NCBI RefSeq assembly: GCF_005887115.1
Contig: NZ_PNCJ01000017.1
Coordinates: 186,001 to 250,000, forward strand
Length of the DNA: 64,000 nt
Source: Pseudoalteromonas rubra
Lineage (GTDB): Bacteria; Pseudomonadota; Gammaproteobacteria; Enterobacterales; Alteromonadaceae
Direction of reading: 5' to 3'
Below, in pieces: positions 30,984-42,670 of this stretch (positions within the stretch are counted from its first letter, which is position 1; each line of letters starts with the position of its first letter). Made by a program: the position numbers and the translations under genes. The notes beneath the pieces are model-generated. The model did no database searches. It was not told where the DNA came from and saw nothing but the letters and a program-made list of their open reading frames with translations.

Positions 30984-32794
30984 GCCCGGCGAAAAAGACC
31001 ACAGTCAATTTAATCAGCTGGCGTTTTGCGTTGGTTAGCGTGATGCTGGTGCTGGTGTTTGCCGCCTTGATCGCGCGTGCTGCTTATTTGCAGGTGATTG
31101 AGCCCGATAAAGCGCGTTCTGAAAATGCTAAACGCACCGTACGGGTTGAGACTGTGCGGGTACAACGCGGGATGATCTTCGATCGCAATGGCAAGGAACT
31201 GGCGGTCAGTGTGCCAGTGGTCAGTGTTTATGCTGATCCCAAGGCGCTGGATAAGGCATTATCGAAAAAGGTGCTTAGAAAAGCCCGTCGTAATGGTGAA
31301 GATACTCAGGCATTAGCCGACAACGCAGCAGAGCTGAGTGCCCGTAAACACGCTTTTTATCGGGACGAAGTGCGTTGGCGGGAACTGGCAGATGTACTGC
31401 AAATCAAACAAGAAAAGATAGATAAACGCCTGCGCGACAATCCTAAGCGTCGCTTTGTGTATTTAAAGCGTCAGGTCACGCCTGCGGTGGCCAACTATAT
31501 TCGTCAGATGCGCTTGCCCGGGATCCACTTACTCGACGAGTCGAAACGTTATTACCCCAATGGGGAAGTCACGGCCCATGTATTGGGTGTCACCAATATT
31601 GATGGTATTGGCATCGAAGGCATTGAAAAGCTCTATGATAAGGCGATGACGGGTACTGAAGGCCGTCGCACCATACGTAAGGATGCGCAGGGCCGGGAGG
31701 TTCAGGTTTTGGCTGAAGAAGAACGCGTAGAGCCGGAAGATGTGCACCTGAGTATTGATTTACGTATCCAGGCAATTGCTTATCAGGCACTTAAATCAGC
31801 TGTACTGACTTATCAGGCAACCTCTGGCTCGGCCATGGTGGTGGATGTTCACACCGGCGAAATTCTGGCCATGGTTAATAGTCCAAGCTTTAATCCCAAT
31901 GATATGAGTGATGCGGCGCCATATAAACGCCGTAACCGCGCCATAACCGATCTGTTTGAGCCGGGCTCCACGCTCAAGCCGTTGGCTGTGCTGGCCGGGT
32001 TAGATCATGGCGTGATCCAGGCTGACGATACCATAGATACCTATCCTGGCTGGATGCGCCTTAATGGCGGCCTGGTCAAAGATGAGCGTAATCACGGTGA
32101 AATGACACTGCGTGAAATCCTTAAGATCTCCAGTAACATGGGGGTGGCTAAAATCAGCCAGATGCTGCCCAAAGAATATTTTGTTGGCCTGTATCAGCAG
32201 GTTGGGTTTGGCGAAGACACCGGCACTATGATGATTGGCGAAAGTTCGGGCCTGTTTTACCCTAATCGTCGCTGGTCTGACTTTGAAATTGCTACCTTGT
32301 CATATGGTTACGCGGTTTCAGTCAGTACTGCACAGGTAGCCAGACTTTACGCCACGTTTGGTGCCGGCGGGATTTCCCGACCACTGACCATAATGAAGCA
32401 GGATGGACCTGTGCCGGGGGAACGTCTGTTTCGTGAAGAAGATGCACTGGCTGTGGTTGAGATGATGGAGTCGGTGTTTGAAAAAGGCGGGACGGCCGCG
32501 AATGTCATAGTCGATGGATATCGAGCTGCCGCTAAAACCGGTACTTCGGAAAAGGCCATTGCCGGCGGGTATGGCGACGAATATGTCGGTTATTTTGCCG
32601 GTGTTGCGCCTGTCAGTAATCCCCGTCTTGCGGTGGTTGTGATGATCAATGAACCCGGCGGTGATGTGTATTATGGAGGTCATACGGCGGGGCCGGTATT
32701 TGCCGAAATCGTTTCCAATGCATTGAGAATTTTAAATGTGGCACCGGACAAAGACCGTGTCGCTTATTTGTCGAGGCCTGATAATGATACATGA
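30980..32794 (+). CDS. ftsI: septal peptidoglycan transpeptidase FtsI (PBP3)
   Basis: A 604-residue class B penicillin-binding protein that cross-links septal peptidoglycan with FtsW. It has one N-terminal membrane helix (about 15-35), a pedestal/dimerisation domain starting RGMIFDRNGKELAVSVP, and a transpeptidase domain with S330-TLK (in FEPGSTLKP), SSN at 384-386 and K519-TG. All catalytic motifs are intact. It overlaps ftsL by ATGA and murE by 11 nt. Confidence 0.96.
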   Translation: MSPAKKTTVNLISWRFALVSVMLVLVFAALIARAAYLQVIEPDKARSENAKRTVRVETVRVQRGMIFDRNGKELAVSVPVVSVYADPKALDKALSKKVLRKARRNGEDTQALADNAAELSARKHAFYRDEVRWRELADVLQIKQEKIDKRLRDNPKRRFVYLKRQVTPAVANYIRQMRLPGIHLLDESKRYYPNGEVTAHVLGVTNIDGIGIEGIEKLYDKAMTGTEGRRTIRKDAQGREVQVLAEEERVEPEDVHLSIDLRIQAIAYQALKSAVLTYQATSGSAMVVDVHTGEILAMVNSPSFNPNDMSDAAPYKRRNRAITDLFEPGSTLKPLAVLAGLDHGVIQADDTIDTYPGWMRLNGGLVKDERNHGEMTLREILKISSNMGVAKISQMLPKEYFVGLYQQVGFGEDTGTMMIGESSGLFYPNRRWSDFEIATLSYGYAVSVSTAQVARLYATFGAGGISRPLTIMKQDGPVPGERLFREEDALAVVEMMESVFEKGGTAANVIVDGYRAAAKTGTSEKAIAGGYGDEYVGYFAGVAPVSNPRLAVVVMINEPGGDVYYGGHTAGPVFAEIVSNALRILNVAPDKDRVAYLSRPDNDT

Positions 32795-34262
32795 CTTGAG
32801 CCTTGCACTGGCTAATATTGGGGTGTCATCCCCAGCTATATCAGTTAACAATTTACGCCTGGACAGCCGAGATGTGTGTCCGGGCGATTGCTTTATTGCA
32901 CTTAGGGGTCATCAGCAAGATGGTGGTCGATATGTCGGTGCGGCGCTAAAGCGTGGCGCAGCTGTGGTATTGGCCGATACAACCTGTGCCCTCGATGCAG
33001 AAGATGAACGAGTATTACGGATCAATGCACTGGCAGACAAAGTAGCTCTGCTAGCGGCGACATTTTATGGTGAGCCCAGTCGTACCCTGAAACTCGTTGG
33101 TGTTACTGGGACCAATGGTAAATCAACCACGACAGCAATGATTGCACACCTGGCTAGTGCGTGCGGCTTACCCGGTGCGGTGATTGGCACGCTGGGTTAT
33201 GGTGCTCCAGATGCGCTGACACCATTGAACAATACCACGCCGTCTCATGTTGATTTGCAACGTATTTTAAACGAGCTGCGTCACAGCTACCAACTGGCTG
33301 CCATGGAAGTATCGTCTCATGGGTTGGTACAAGGGCGCGTTGCACAGTGTCAGTTTGATGTGGCGGTATTTACCAATCTGAGCCGCGACCATCTTGATTA
33401 TCATGGCACAATGGAAAGCTATGCCGAGGCTAAGCTACAGCTATTTACTGACTGCCGGCCAGACTACGGGGTAGTCAATATTGACGATCCCTGGGCACAG
33501 GGTTGGCTAGGCGCAGGTAAAATTGCTCACCCAATTGGCTTTGGTCGCAAGCCTGCAGATGTCACGCTGGGCGAGACTGTGCAGCAGTTTGTTTATTTTA
33601 GTGACGCACGCTTTGACAGTCAGGGCATACATGTCAGATTGTACACCAGCTGGGGCGATGCGGAGGTTAGCACGCCTTTGTTCGGCGAGTTTAACCTGTA
33701 CAACCTGTGTGCAGCATTTGCTGTATTGTTGGTTCAGGGGATACCACTGACTCAGCTGGTTAACGGGGCTGCGCAATTACAACCTGTCACCGGCCGGATG
33801 CAGGCAATTGAAGTGGCCGGGCAGCCAACTTGTGTGGTCGACTATGCCCATACACCCGATGCGCTGGCGCTGGCGCTTCAGGCGTTGCAGCAGCATGTAC
33901 CAGGCAAAGTGACCTGTGTATTTGGTTGTGGTGGTGAGCGCGACAAAGGCAAGCGCGCGTTAATGGCACAGGCGGCTGAACAATACGCAGATTCTGTGGT
34001 GATCACCAGTGACAACCCGCGTGGTGAGGATCCGTTAGCAATAATTGAAGACATTAAGGCTGGGCTCAGTAAGCCCGAGTATGCTCTTTGTCAGCCTGAT
34101 AGGGCGAGTGCCATACGTGACGCAATTCGGAGCGCCGATCAACACAGTGTGATCCTGATCGCCGGTAAAGGGCATGAGGACTATCAGATTATAGGTAACC
34201 AACGTCTGGCTTTTAGTGATATTGGCTGGGCTCAGAAAATATTATCAGGGGAAAGTGCATGA
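32784..34262 (+). CDS. murE: UDP-MurNAc-tripeptide (meso-DAP) ligase
   Basis: A 492-residue Mur ligase that adds meso-diaminopimelate to UDP-MurNAc-L-Ala-D-Glu. The ATP site is GVTGTNGKSTTTAMI, and the DNPR motif in ITSDNPRGEDPLA marks DAP (not lysine) specificity. The frame is open to 32736, but ATG 32784 gives the standard N-terminus (MIHDLSLALANIG) and overlaps ftsI by 11 nt. It overlaps murF by ATGA. Confidence 0.95.
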   Translation: MIHDLSLALANIGVSSPAISVNNLRLDSRDVCPGDCFIALRGHQQDGGRYVGAALKRGAAVVLADTTCALDAEDERVLRINALADKVALLAATFYGEPSRTLKLVGVTGTNGKSTTTAMIAHLASACGLPGAVIGTLGYGAPDALTPLNNTTPSHVDLQRILNELRHSYQLAAMEVSSHGLVQGRVAQCQFDVAVFTNLSRDHLDYHGTMESYAEAKLQLFTDCRPDYGVVNIDDPWAQGWLGAGKIAHPIGFGRKPADVTLGETVQQFVYFSDARFDSQGIHVRLYTSWGDAEVSTPLFGEFNLYNLCAAFAVLLVQGIPLTQLVNGAAQLQPVTGRMQAIEVAGQPTCVVDYAHTPDALALALQALQQHVPGKVTCVFGCGGERDKGKRALMAQAAEQYADSVVITSDNPRGEDPLAIIEDIKAGLSKPEYALCQPDRASAIRDAIRSADQHSVILIAGKGHEDYQIIGNQRLAFSDIGWAQKILSGESA

Positions 34263-35662
34263 TCAAGATGGATCTCTCTTGGCTTGCGGATGTACTGAAG
34301 GCCCCTTTTGACGGGCAAAACCGCAGTGTTTTAAATATAAATACAGATACACGCACAATTAGCGAAAACGAAGTGTTTCTGGCATTAAAAGGGCCGAATT
34401 TTGACGGCCACAAATTTGTTGCCCAGGCGCAGCAAAAAGGCGCGATTGCCGCCATTGTTGATCATCCGGTAGACGTTGATATTGTGCAGTTTGTGGTGAA
34501 AGATACACGACTGGCGCTGGGCCAGCTCGGTCAGGCTGTGATTCAGCAGGTAGCGCCAAAAACACTGGCCATTACAGGGAGTGTCGGCAAAACCACAGTG
34601 AAAGAGATGTCTGCGGTCATTTTGTCTCGGTTGGGCAAAGTATTAGCCACCGCTGGCAACTTCAATAACGACATTGGTGTACCACTGACGTTATTGCGCC
34701 TCAGTGAAGACGACGAGTTTGCTGTGATAGAACTGGGTGCAAATCATATTGGTGAAATTGCTTATACCAGTGCATTGGTAAATCCAGATGTTGCGGTTGT
34801 TTGCAATGTGGCACCGGCACACATTGAGGGCTTTGGCTCGATTGAAGGGGTTGGGCAGGCCAAAGGGGAAATATTCTCCGGTCTGAAAGAAAACGGCGTA
34901 GCTGTGCTGAACTGTGACTGTCGCTTTGCACCGATGTGGGAGCAAAGTCTGACAACACAACGTACCAGCCGATTCTCCATGACACAACAACTTGATCTTT
35001 GGGTAGAAGATATCACTCTGGATACACTGGGCCGTGCTACTTTTACACTGTGTCAGGGGACACAACGCGTCACCATCACACTACCTTTACCCGGTGAGCA
35101 CAACGTTATGAATGCCCTGATAGCAGCCTCTTGCACTGTGCAACTGGGCGCGACATTGGAAGATGTCAAACTGGCGCTGGAAAACATGGCAGAGGTAAAA
35201 GGTCGCGTCAATCTGATCGAGGTATCAGACACGCTGCGGATCATTGATGATAGCTACAACGCGAATGTTCGTTCAGTCAAAGCCGCCATTGATTTGTTAG
35301 CCAGCATGCCGGGTTATCGTGTATTCGCGTTAGGTGATATGGGCGAGCTGGGAGAAGAGGCGCGTCGATACCATGAAGAAGTGGGTGAATATGCCAAAGA
35401 AAAAGGCATTGATGCACTGTTTTCATTAGGTGTGTTGAGTCGTTATGCCAGCGATGTACTTGAAACTGCCAATCGGCATTTCTCACAAAGAGAGCATATG
35501 CTGCAGGCAATTGTACAATTACTGGCACAACGCGATGAGGTTTGTACCGTGGTCGTAAAAGGATCACGCAGTGCACGTATGGAGTTACTGGTTGCAGATC
35601 TGGTGGCAGTCGGGCAAGCATCCAATAATCGCTCTGACAGTGAAGAGGAACGCCCATGTTAG
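34259..35662 (+). CDS. murF: UDP-MurNAc-pentapeptide synthetase
   Basis: A 467-residue Mur ligase that adds D-Ala-D-Ala to the tripeptide precursor. The ATP site is [14 protein letters not shown]; central [13 protein letters not shown] and [12 protein letters not shown] motifs are typical of MurF. AGGGGAAA precedes the ATG; M4 (34268) is an alternative start. It overlaps murE by ATGA and mraY by 7 nt. Confidence 0.95.
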   Translation: MIKMDLSWLADVLKAPFDGQNRSVLNINTDTRTISENEVFLALKGPNFDGHKFVAQAQQKGAIAAIVDHPVDVDIVQFVVKDTRLALGQLGQAVIQQVAPKTLAITGSVGKTTVKEMSAVILSRLGKVLATAGNFNNDIGVPLTLLRLSEDDEFAVIELGANHIGEIAYTSALVNPDVAVVCNVAPAHIEGFGSIEGVGQAKGEIFSGLKENGVAVLNCDCRFAPMWEQSLTTQRTSRFSMTQQLDLWVEDITLDTLGRATFTLCQGTQRVTITLPLPGEHNVMNALIAASCTVQLGATLEDVKLALENMAEVKGRVNLIEVSDTLRIIDDSYNANVRSVKAAIDLLASMPGYRVFALGDMGELGEEARRYHEEVGEYAKEKGIDALFSLGVLSRYASDVLETANRHFSQREHMLQAIVQLLAQRDEVCTVVVKGSRSARMELLVADLVAVGQASNNRSDSEEERPC

Positions 35663-36738
35663 CCTGGTTAGCGGAATATCTGACGCAATATTACAGTGGC
35701 TTTAACGTTTTCTCCTATCTGACGCTGCGTGCGATCCTGGGGATCCTGACCGCGTTAATGATTTCTTTGTATTTCGGGCCAAAGCTTATCCGCGCGTTAC
35801 AGCGGATGCAGATTGGCCAGACAGTTCGGGATGATGGTCCTGAGTCACACTTATCTAAGTCAGGCACCCCAACCATGGGTGGGTTGTTGATCTTGGGGGC
35901 TATTTTTGCCAGCACCTTACTATGGGGTGATCTTGGTAATAAGTATGTCTGGATCACTTTGTTTGTGATTGGATCGCTGGGCGTTGTCGGATTTGTCGAT
36001 GACTACCGTAAAGTGATACGCAAAGACAGCAAAGGCTTGATAGCCAGATGGAAATATTTCTGGCAGTCAGTAATTGCCATTTCGGTCGCAGCCTTTATTT
36101 ACTTCACTTCCTCAGATCCGTCGGAAACTGTGCTCGTCGTGCCATTTTTCAAAGACGTATTGCCTCAACTGGGTTTGTTTTATCTGGTGATGAGCTATTT
36201 TGTGCTGGTAGGCACGTCAAATGCCGTAAACCTGACCGATGGACTCGATGGTTTGGCCATAGTGCCGACCATTTTAGTGGCGTCGGCACTGGCTATTATC
36301 GCTTATGTAACCGGAAATGCTGTATTTGCAAATTACCTCCATATTCCTCATATAGCCTCTGCCAGTGAGCTGGTAGTAGTCTGCACGGCAATTGTTGGCG
36401 CCGGGCTTGGCTTTTTGTGGTTTAACACTTATCCGGCGCAAGTCTTTATGGGCGATGTTGGTTCACTTGCACTCGGCGGGGCGCTTGGGATCATCGCTAT
36501 TTTAGTGCGCCAGGAGCTGGTGTTGCTGATTATGGGCGGGGTATTTGTTATGGAGGCACTTTCTGTGATTCTACAGGTGGGGTCTTATAAATTGCGTGGT
36601 CAGCGGATTTTCCGCATGGCGCCGATCCATCATCATTATGAATTAAAGGGTTGGCCGGAGCCCAGGGTAATTGTGCGATTTTGGATTATTTCGATCATAT
36701 TAGTGCTGGCGGGGCTGGCAACTTTAAAGATCCGCTAA
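35656..36738 (+). CDS. mraY: phospho-MurNAc-pentapeptide transferase
   Basis: A 360-residue, ten-helix inner membrane enzyme that makes lipid I from UDP-MurNAc-pentapeptide and undecaprenyl phosphate. Signatures are [17 protein letters not shown] (metal-binding DD), [22 protein letters not shown] and the MraY-specific [14 protein letters not shown]. Standard position and length. Confidence 0.96.
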   Translation: MLAWLAEYLTQYYSGFNVFSYLTLRAILGILTALMISLYFGPKLIRALQRMQIGQTVRDDGPESHLSKSGTPTMGGLLILGAIFASTLLWGDLGNKYVWITLFVIGSLGVVGFVDDYRKVIRKDSKGLIARWKYFWQSVIAISVAAFIYFTSSDPSETVLVVPFFKDVLPQLGLFYLVMSYFVLVGTSNAVNLTDGLDGLAIVPTILVASALAIIAYVTGNAVFANYLHIPHIASASELVVVCTAIVGAGLGFLWFNTYPAQVFMGDVGSLALGGALGIIAILVRQELVLLIMGGVFVMEALSVILQVGSYKLRGQRIFRMAPIHHHYELKGWPEPRVIVRFWIISIILVLAGLATLKIR

Positions 36739-36760
36739 AGCAGTACACTAAGGTCAGGAT

Positions 36761-38086
36761 ATGGGTTATTTAGACACCTTAAAGAATAAACATATTACTG
36801 TGCTCGGGCTGGGAGTTACCGGTCTGGGCATAGTACGTTTTTTGGTACGCCATGGGATAACCCCTAAGGTAGTTGACTCACGACCTGTGCCTCCCGGAGC
36901 CGATTGGATGAATCATAATCTGCCAGAGTGTGAAGCGGTATTTGGTCCCCTTGCAGAAGCGGCACTGAGTGCCACTGATTTGGTCGTGATCAGCCCGGGT
37001 GTGCCTTTGTATGAGACCTGTGTTGCCCAGGCCATCGCTGCCGGCGTTGAAGTTATTGGTGACGTGGAATTATTTGCTCGTCTGAATGACAAGCCGGTGA
37101 TTGCTGTGACAGGCTCGAACGGTAAGTCAACCGTAGTCAGCCTGGCTGCCGAGGTATGTCAGCAAGCTGGTCTCAAGGTTGGCTTGGGCGGGAACATTGG
37201 TACTTCGGTGCTGGATCTGCTGGAGCAAGACTTTGATGTGTTTGTGCTGGAGCTGTCGAGTTTTCAGCTCGAAACTACCCACAGCTTGCACTGCATGAGC
37301 GCGATGATTCTTAACATCACCGAAGATCATATGGACAGGTACCCGGACTTTGCCGCCTACTGCGAAGCTAAATTACGCATCTATCAACAGGTCGACTGTC
37401 TCGTATATAACGCCGAAGATGCCCGCACCTATCTGCCTCACGATAACACATTGAGTGTAGCGCTTGAGGGGGCAACGTGCTGCTTAATAGAAGAGGCTGG
37501 ACTGAGCTATTTTTCGCTTAATGGCAAAAAACTGTGTCCGGTTGATGAGCTTGCCATGCCTGGTAAACATAATCAATTTAATGCTCTGGCTGTAATGGCG
37601 CTCTTGTCTCCTCTGTCTTTGCCAGAGAGTGCTTTCATCAGGGCATTTAGAGCATTCAAAGGGTTGCCGCATCGCTGTCAGTTGGTTGCCGATGTAAAAG
37701 GGGTTCGTTATTTTAATGACTCCAAGGCAACCAATGTTGGTGCGACAGTAGCGGCGTTGGAAAGTCTGGCCGGTGAGCAGGGGCAGATCCTGTTGATCGT
37801 TGGCGGTGATGCCAAAGGCGCAGACCTGTCTCCACTCAAGCAGCCTTTACAACACTACTGCAAAACCATCTTTTGCTTTGGTAAAGATGGCGCGGATTTC
37901 ATGCCTTTGCATCCTAAAAGTCAGATGGTCAACAACTTGAGTGAAGCGGTAGCGCTGGCGGCCCAACAGGCTACGCCCGGGGATCTGGTGTTACTGGCGC
38001 CTGCGTGCGCGAGCATTGACATGTATGCCAATTATATGGCCCGAGGCGAGGAATTCTGCCGACTGGTTGAGGGGCAAGCATGCTGA
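36761..38086 (+). CDS. murD: UDP-MurNAc-L-alanine:D-glutamate ligase
   Basis: A 441-residue Mur ligase that adds D-glutamate. It has an N-terminal Rossmann-like domain (ITVLGLGVTGLGIVRFL), ATP site AVTGSNGKSTVVSL, NITEDHMDRY and FNDSKATNVGATVAAL (C-terminal domain). It overlaps ftsW by 7 nt. Confidence 0.95.
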   Translation: MGYLDTLKNKHITVLGLGVTGLGIVRFLVRHGITPKVVDSRPVPPGADWMNHNLPECEAVFGPLAEAALSATDLVVISPGVPLYETCVAQAIAAGVEVIGDVELFARLNDKPVIAVTGSNGKSTVVSLAAEVCQQAGLKVGLGGNIGTSVLDLLEQDFDVFVLELSSFQLETTHSLHCMSAMILNITEDHMDRYPDFAAYCEAKLRIYQQVDCLVYNAEDARTYLPHDNTLSVALEGATCCLIEEAGLSYFSLNGKKLCPVDELAMPGKHNQFNALAVMALLSPLSLPESAFIRAFRAFKGLPHRCQLVADVKGVRYFNDSKATNVGATVAALESLAGEQGQILLIVGGDAKGADLSPLKQPLQHYCKTIFCFGKDGADFMPLHPKSQMVNNLSEAVALAAQQATPGDLVLLAPACASIDMYANYMARGEEFCRLVEGQAC

Positions 38087-39255
38087 GTATGACCGCTCTG
38101 CGGCGCTCTTTTACCCCGACCCCTTCGGATTCGTTGTTCGACGTTCCGCTGCTGTACGCCATGTTGTGTCTGGTGGGGATCGGTTTTGTGATGGTGACGA
38201 GTGCTTCTATGCCTGTGGCAGAGCGTTTGTACGATAACCCGTATCATATAGTGACGCGCCATGGCATGTTTCTGGTCATGGCGTTAGTGCTGTTCTGGCT
38301 CAGCACCACAGTGCCGATGACCTGGTGGAAGCGCTTCAACCCCTACCTGCTGTTGTTGGGGCTGGTGTTATTGGCGGTTGTGTTGGTTGTCGGGCGTGAA
38401 GTAAATGGCTCGAAACGCTGGTTGCCCGTTGGGCCGATAGGTTTCCAGGTCGCTGAAGCTGCGAAACTCTTTTTCTTTAGCTACATTGCCGGTTATCTGG
38501 TGCGCAAGCGTGACGAAGTGCAGGAAAACCTCAAGGGGTTTGCAAAACCCATTATTGTATTTGCGGTCTATGCATTTTTAATTCTGATGCAGCCTGACTT
38601 AGGCACTGTGGTGGTGATGTTTGTGACTACGGTTGGTTTGTTATTTTTAGCCGGTGCAAAACTCTGGCAGTTTTTTGCGCTGATGCTGACCGGTGTGTTG
38701 CTGGTTGTGATGTTGATTATTTTTGAGCCTTATCGAATGGCCCGGGTAGTCGGTTTTTTAGAACCCTGGGAAGATCCCTTCGGTAAAGGGTATCAGCTGG
38801 TACAGTCTCTCATGGCATATGGTCAGGGGGGCTGGCTGGGACAGGGTCTGGGCAATAGTGTACAGAAGTTACAGTATTTACCTGAGGCTCATAATGACTT
38901 TATTTTCGCTGTTGTCGCTGAGGAACTTGGTTTTATTGGTGTGATTTGTGTTCTGATGACACTGGCAACATTGGTATTCAGAGCCTTACTCATCGGGCAA
39001 AAAGCGTTGAAAGCGGGCAAAGAATACGAAGGTTATCTGGCTCTGGGCATAGGTATCTGGTTTGCTTTTCAAACCGTAGTGAACGTCGGTGCGAGTGCAG
39101 GAATGTTACCAACGAAGGGGTTAACGTTACCTTTCATATCCTATGGCGGTTCTAGCTTACTGATTATGACGATCGCCGCAGGTTTATTGCAGCGCATTGA
39201 TTTTGAAACCAAACTGTCGACGCGACAAGCGACTTCCCGTGGAGGTAAAAAATGA
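38080..39255 (+). CDS. ftsW: septal peptidoglycan glycosyltransferase FtsW
   Basis: A 391-residue SEDS-family membrane protein with about ten helices that polymerises lipid II at the septum with FtsI. Conserved segments are GREVNGSKRWLPVGPIGFQ (with the key basic/aromatic loop), MQPDLGTVVVM, EAHNDFIFAVVAEELG (catalytic Asp region) and GLTLPFISYGGSS. It overlaps murG by ATGA. Confidence 0.95.
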   Translation: MLSMTALRRSFTPTPSDSLFDVPLLYAMLCLVGIGFVMVTSASMPVAERLYDNPYHIVTRHGMFLVMALVLFWLSTTVPMTWWKRFNPYLLLLGLVLLAVVLVVGREVNGSKRWLPVGPIGFQVAEAAKLFFFSYIAGYLVRKRDEVQENLKGFAKPIIVFAVYAFLILMQPDLGTVVVMFVTTVGLLFLAGAKLWQFFALMLTGVLLVVMLIIFEPYRMARVVGFLEPWEDPFGKGYQLVQSLMAYGQGGWLGQGLGNSVQKLQYLPEAHNDFIFAVVAEELGFIGVICVLMTLATLVFRALLIGQKALKAGKEYEGYLALGIGIWFAFQTVVNVGASAGMLPTKGLTLPFISYGGSSLLIMTIAAGLLQRIDFETKLSTRQATSRGGKK

Positions 39256-40316
39256 CCAAGCGGTTACTTGTGGTCGCCGGTGGAACGGGCGGGCATATCT
39301 TTCCGGGTATTGCGGTGGCGAAAGCACTCGAAGCACAGGGCTGGGAGATTTCCTGGGTGGGCACCGCTGACAGAATGGAGGCGCAGGTTGTGCCTGCACA
39401 TGGCATTGAAATCGATTTCGTCGATGTTAAAGGGGTGCGTGGCAATGGCCTAAAGCGGTTGCTGATGGCGCCATGGATGGTGATAAAAGCCATCTTTGCC
39501 GCCAAAATCATCATTCGCAACCGTCGCCCAGATGTGATCCTCGCCATGGGTGGCTATGTTACAGGCCCTGTCGGGGTAGCAGCAAAACTAACCCGAGTGC
39601 CTCTGGTAATTCATGAGCAAAATGCGGTGGCCGGGTTGAGTAACAAACTACTTGCTCGTATTGCCAACAGAGTATTAGCGGCATTCCCGCAGGCTTTTGC
39701 TGAGCGTGACCATGATGTTGTCGGTAATCCTGTACGTGCAAGTGTGGCACAGCTTAGGCCGAAACAACCTAGTACCTCTGTCAATGTGTTGGTTGTAGGT
39801 GGTTCTCTGGGGGCGAAAGTACTCAATGACACTGTGCCTGAAGCGATGGCACTCCTGAGCAAGGCGACCTCTGGTGATATCCAGATTTGGCATCAAAGTG
39901 GTAAAGGTAACCATGTCGGTCTGGAGGACAACTATCAGCGCTACGGTTTACACGCCAAAGTGGCTGAATTTATTGAGGATATGGATCAGGCATACGACTG
40001 GGCTGATGTGGTGATTTGTCGTGCGGGGGCGCTGACTGTGAGTGAGATTGCCGCCGCAGGTAAAATGGCTATCTTTGTGCCTTTACCCCATGCGGTAGAC
40101 GACCATCAGACTGCCAATGCACGATTTTTAGTAGACGAATCGGCGGCGCTTTTGATCCCTCAGCCTGATTTATCTGCGCAGCATTTATGTGACACTTTAC
40201 TCCCATACTGTCGCGATCAGGCACTCATTTGGAACAAAGCAAATAAAGCTAAAGCCTGTGCGCAGCTGTCTGCAACTCAGTCAGTGGCAGCCATATGCGA
40301 AGAAGTAACGAATTAA
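39252..40316 (+). CDS. murG: lipid II synthase (GlcNAc transferase MurG)
   Basis: A 354-residue GT28 peripheral membrane glycosyltransferase that adds GlcNAc to lipid I. It has [14 protein letters not shown] near the N-terminus, [22 protein letters not shown] and the donor-binding [16 protein letters not shown] with [10 protein letters not shown]. Standard length and position. Confidence 0.95.
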   Translation: MTKRLLVVAGGTGGHIFPGIAVAKALEAQGWEISWVGTADRMEAQVVPAHGIEIDFVDVKGVRGNGLKRLLMAPWMVIKAIFAAKIIIRNRRPDVILAMGGYVTGPVGVAAKLTRVPLVIHEQNAVAGLSNKLLARIANRVLAAFPQAFAERDHDVVGNPVRASVAQLRPKQPSTSVNVLVVGGSLGAKVLNDTVPEAMALLSKATSGDIQIWHQSGKGNHVGLEDNYQRYGLHAKVAEFIEDMDQAYDWADVVICRAGALTVSEIAAAGKMAIFVPLPHAVDDHQTANARFLVDESAALLIPQPDLSAQHLCDTLLPYCRDQALIWNKANKAKACAQLSATQSVAAICEEVTN

Positions 40317-40327
40317 AAGAGAAAACA

Positions 40328-41764
40328 GTGAAAGAAATAAATAGACGCAGAGCCATGAGACGTATTAATACCATCCACTTCATTGGCATAGGTGGTGCTG
40401 GTATGGGCGGTATTGCAGAGGTGCTGGCTTTTGAAGGGTACCGAATTACCGGCTCTGACATTGCCCAGAATGCGATGACGGAACGTCTTATCCGCGCAGG
40501 GGCTGAGGTGTTTATTGGCCATGATGAAAACAATATTAAAGATGCCGATGTAGTCGTGGTTTCCAGTGCCATTGATACCAGCAACCCAGAGATCCAGGCT
40601 GCCAAGCGCGCCCGGGTACCTGTGGTCAGACGCGCCGAAATGCTGGCCGAATTGATGCGCTTTCGCCATGGTATTGCGGTTGCCGGAACCCATGGCAAAA
40701 CCACAACAACCAGCTTGATTGCCAGTATTTTCGCTGAGGCGAGATTAGACCCAACCTTTATTATTGGTGGTTTGTTAAACAGTGCCGGCAGTAATGCGAA
40801 GGTGGGGAGCAGTGATTACCTGATTGCAGAGGCCGACGAAAGTGACGCGTCATTTTTACATTTGCAGCCCATGGTATCGGTGATCACAAACATTGAAGCC
40901 GACCATATGGATACCTATGACGGCGACTTCGAAAAGATGAAAGACACCTATGTCGAGTTCATTCATAACTTGCCTTTTTATGGTTTAGCTGTGGTGTGTA
41001 CCGACTCTGATGTGGCAAAAGAGTTGTTACCTCGCTTTGCTCGCCCTGCCATCACCTATGGGGAAAACCCAGAAGCGGATTACCGCATGGTGGATTTTGA
41101 GCAAACGCAGAGCCGCAGCCGATTTAAAGTTGTGCATAAATCAGGCGAGCAGCTTGAGGTAACACTCAGCATGCCAGGAAAACACAACGCACTGAACGCC
41201 ACCGCGGCCATTGCCGTGGCAAAAGATCATGATATCGGTAACGAAGCGATCTTATCGGCGCTGGAAAAGTTTGCGGGTATAGGTCGGCGTTTTCAGCATT
41301 ATGGCGTGTTTGAAAATGAACGCGGTGAAGTCATGCTGGTTGATGATTATGGTCATCACCCGTCGGAAGTGGCCGTGACTATTCGTGCAGCACGCGCTGG
41401 ATGGCCTGATAAGCGTCTGGTTATGTTGTATCAGCCACATCGTTATACCCGTACCCGGGACCTCTATGAAGACTTTGTGAAAGTCCTCAGTGAGGTCGAT
41501 CAATTGCTGTTATTAGACGTGTATAGTGCCGGGGAAAGCCCCATTGTTGGCGCCGACAGTAAGAGTTTGTGTCGTAGTTTAAGACAGCGTGGTGTTGAAC
41601 CTATCCATGTCACTGACGGTCAGGATTTACAGGCGGTTTTGGCGGATGTATTGCGAGATAACGATCTGGTGATCACCCAGGGCGCCGGTAATATTGGGCA
41701 AATCGTTAAACAACTGGCGGCCACTGAGCTGTCGGTCGAAAAGTTAAAGCAAGGTGCACTATGA
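40328..41764 (+). CDS. murC: UDP-MurNAc:L-alanine ligase
   Basis: A 478-residue Mur ligase that adds L-alanine to UDP-MurNAc, the first peptide step. Motifs are [33 protein letters not shown] (ATP), [10 protein letters not shown], and [17 protein letters not shown] 40328 is chosen because AAGAGA lies just upstream, after the murG stop. ATG 40295, inside murG, would give 489 residues but has a weak ribosome site; ATG 40355 is also possible. It overlaps ddl by ATGA. Confidence 0.92.
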   Translation: MKEINRRRAMRRINTIHFIGIGGAGMGGIAEVLAFEGYRITGSDIAQNAMTERLIRAGAEVFIGHDENNIKDADVVVVSSAIDTSNPEIQAAKRARVPVVRRAEMLAELMRFRHGIAVAGTHGKTTTTSLIASIFAEARLDPTFIIGGLLNSAGSNAKVGSSDYLIAEADESDASFLHLQPMVSVITNIEADHMDTYDGDFEKMKDTYVEFIHNLPFYGLAVVCTDSDVAKELLPRFARPAITYGENPEADYRMVDFEQTQSRSRFKVVHKSGEQLEVTLSMPGKHNALNATAAIAVAKDHDIGNEAILSALEKFAGIGRRFQHYGVFENERGEVMLVDDYGHHPSEVAVTIRAARAGWPDKRLVMLYQPHRYTRTRDLYEDFVKVLSEVDQLLLLDVYSAGESPIVGADSKSLCRSLRQRGVEPIHVTDGQDLQAVLADVLRDNDLVITQGAGNIGQIVKQLAATELSVEKLKQGAL

Positions 41765-42669
41765 GTGAGTTTGGCAAAGTTGCGGTATTGCTGGGTGGCT
41801 TGTCTGCCGAGCGCGAAGTGTCGTTGAAGTCGGGTCAGGCGATCATCAATGCACTGCAAGAAGCGGATGTAGACGTCGTGGCATTCGACCCGGCGGAGCG
41901 TAACTTGTGGGAACTTAAAGCACTCGAGGTTGACCGGGTGTTTATTGCCCTGCATGGCCGTGGCGGTGAAGATGGCACCGTACAGGGGGCGCTGGAGTTT
42001 ATGGGGCTACCCTATACCGGCAGCGGTGTACTGGGCAGTGCGCTGGCGATGGATAAGATCCGCTGTAAACAGCTATTTGAATCTGCCAAATTAAGCACGG
42101 CACGTTACTGTGTGGTCAAAGCGTCTCAGGATATAGACGCCGCTGCGCTGATGGCTGACTTTGGCAAAGTGATGGTAAAACCCAGTCACGAAGGTTCCAG
42201 CATCGGCATGACTCAGGCAACGTCAGCACAGGAGCTGCAAGCCGCTCTCAGTGAAGCGTTTAAGTATGACAATGAAATTCTCATTGAACAGTGGATTGAA
42301 GGTCGTGAGTTTACTGTAGCTATGTTAGGAAACGAGGCTTTACCTGTCATTGAAATGCGCACGCCTCGGGGCTTTTATGATTACCAGGCTAAGTATCAGG
42401 CTAACAGCACTGAGTATTATTGTCCGGCAGATATCATTACAGCGTACACCGAGCAGCTCCAAGTGATGGCGAAACATGCGTTTGAGCTGGTTGGCGCAAC
42501 GGGCTGGGGCAGAGTGGATGCAATGCAAGATAGTAATGGCCAGTTTTACTTGCTGGAAGTGAATACGGTGCCGGGCATGACAGAAAAATCTTTGGTGCCA
42601 ATGGCTGCGAAGCAAAATGGGTTGTCATTTAAGCAATTAGTTATTCGCATTTTGGAGCAAACCCTTTAA
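41761..42669 (+). CDS. ddlB: D-alanine--D-alanine ligase
   Basis: A 302-residue ATP-grasp ligase making the D-Ala-D-Ala used by MurF. Features are [45 protein letters not shown] and [17 protein letters not shown]. It is the dcw-located (DdlB) form, between murC and ftsQ. Confidence 0.94.
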   Translation: MSEFGKVAVLLGGLSAEREVSLKSGQAIINALQEADVDVVAFDPAERNLWELKALEVDRVFIALHGRGGEDGTVQGALEFMGLPYTGSGVLGSALAMDKIRCKQLFESAKLSTARYCVVKASQDIDAAALMADFGKVMVKPSHEGSSIGMTQATSAQELQAALSEAFKYDNEILIEQWIEGREFTVAMLGNEALPVIEMRTPRGFYDYQAKYQANSTEYYCPADIITAYTEQLQVMAKHAFELVGATGWGRVDAMQDSNGQFYLLEVNTVPGMTEKSLVPMAAKQNGLSFKQLVIRILEQTL

Positions 42670-42670
42670 T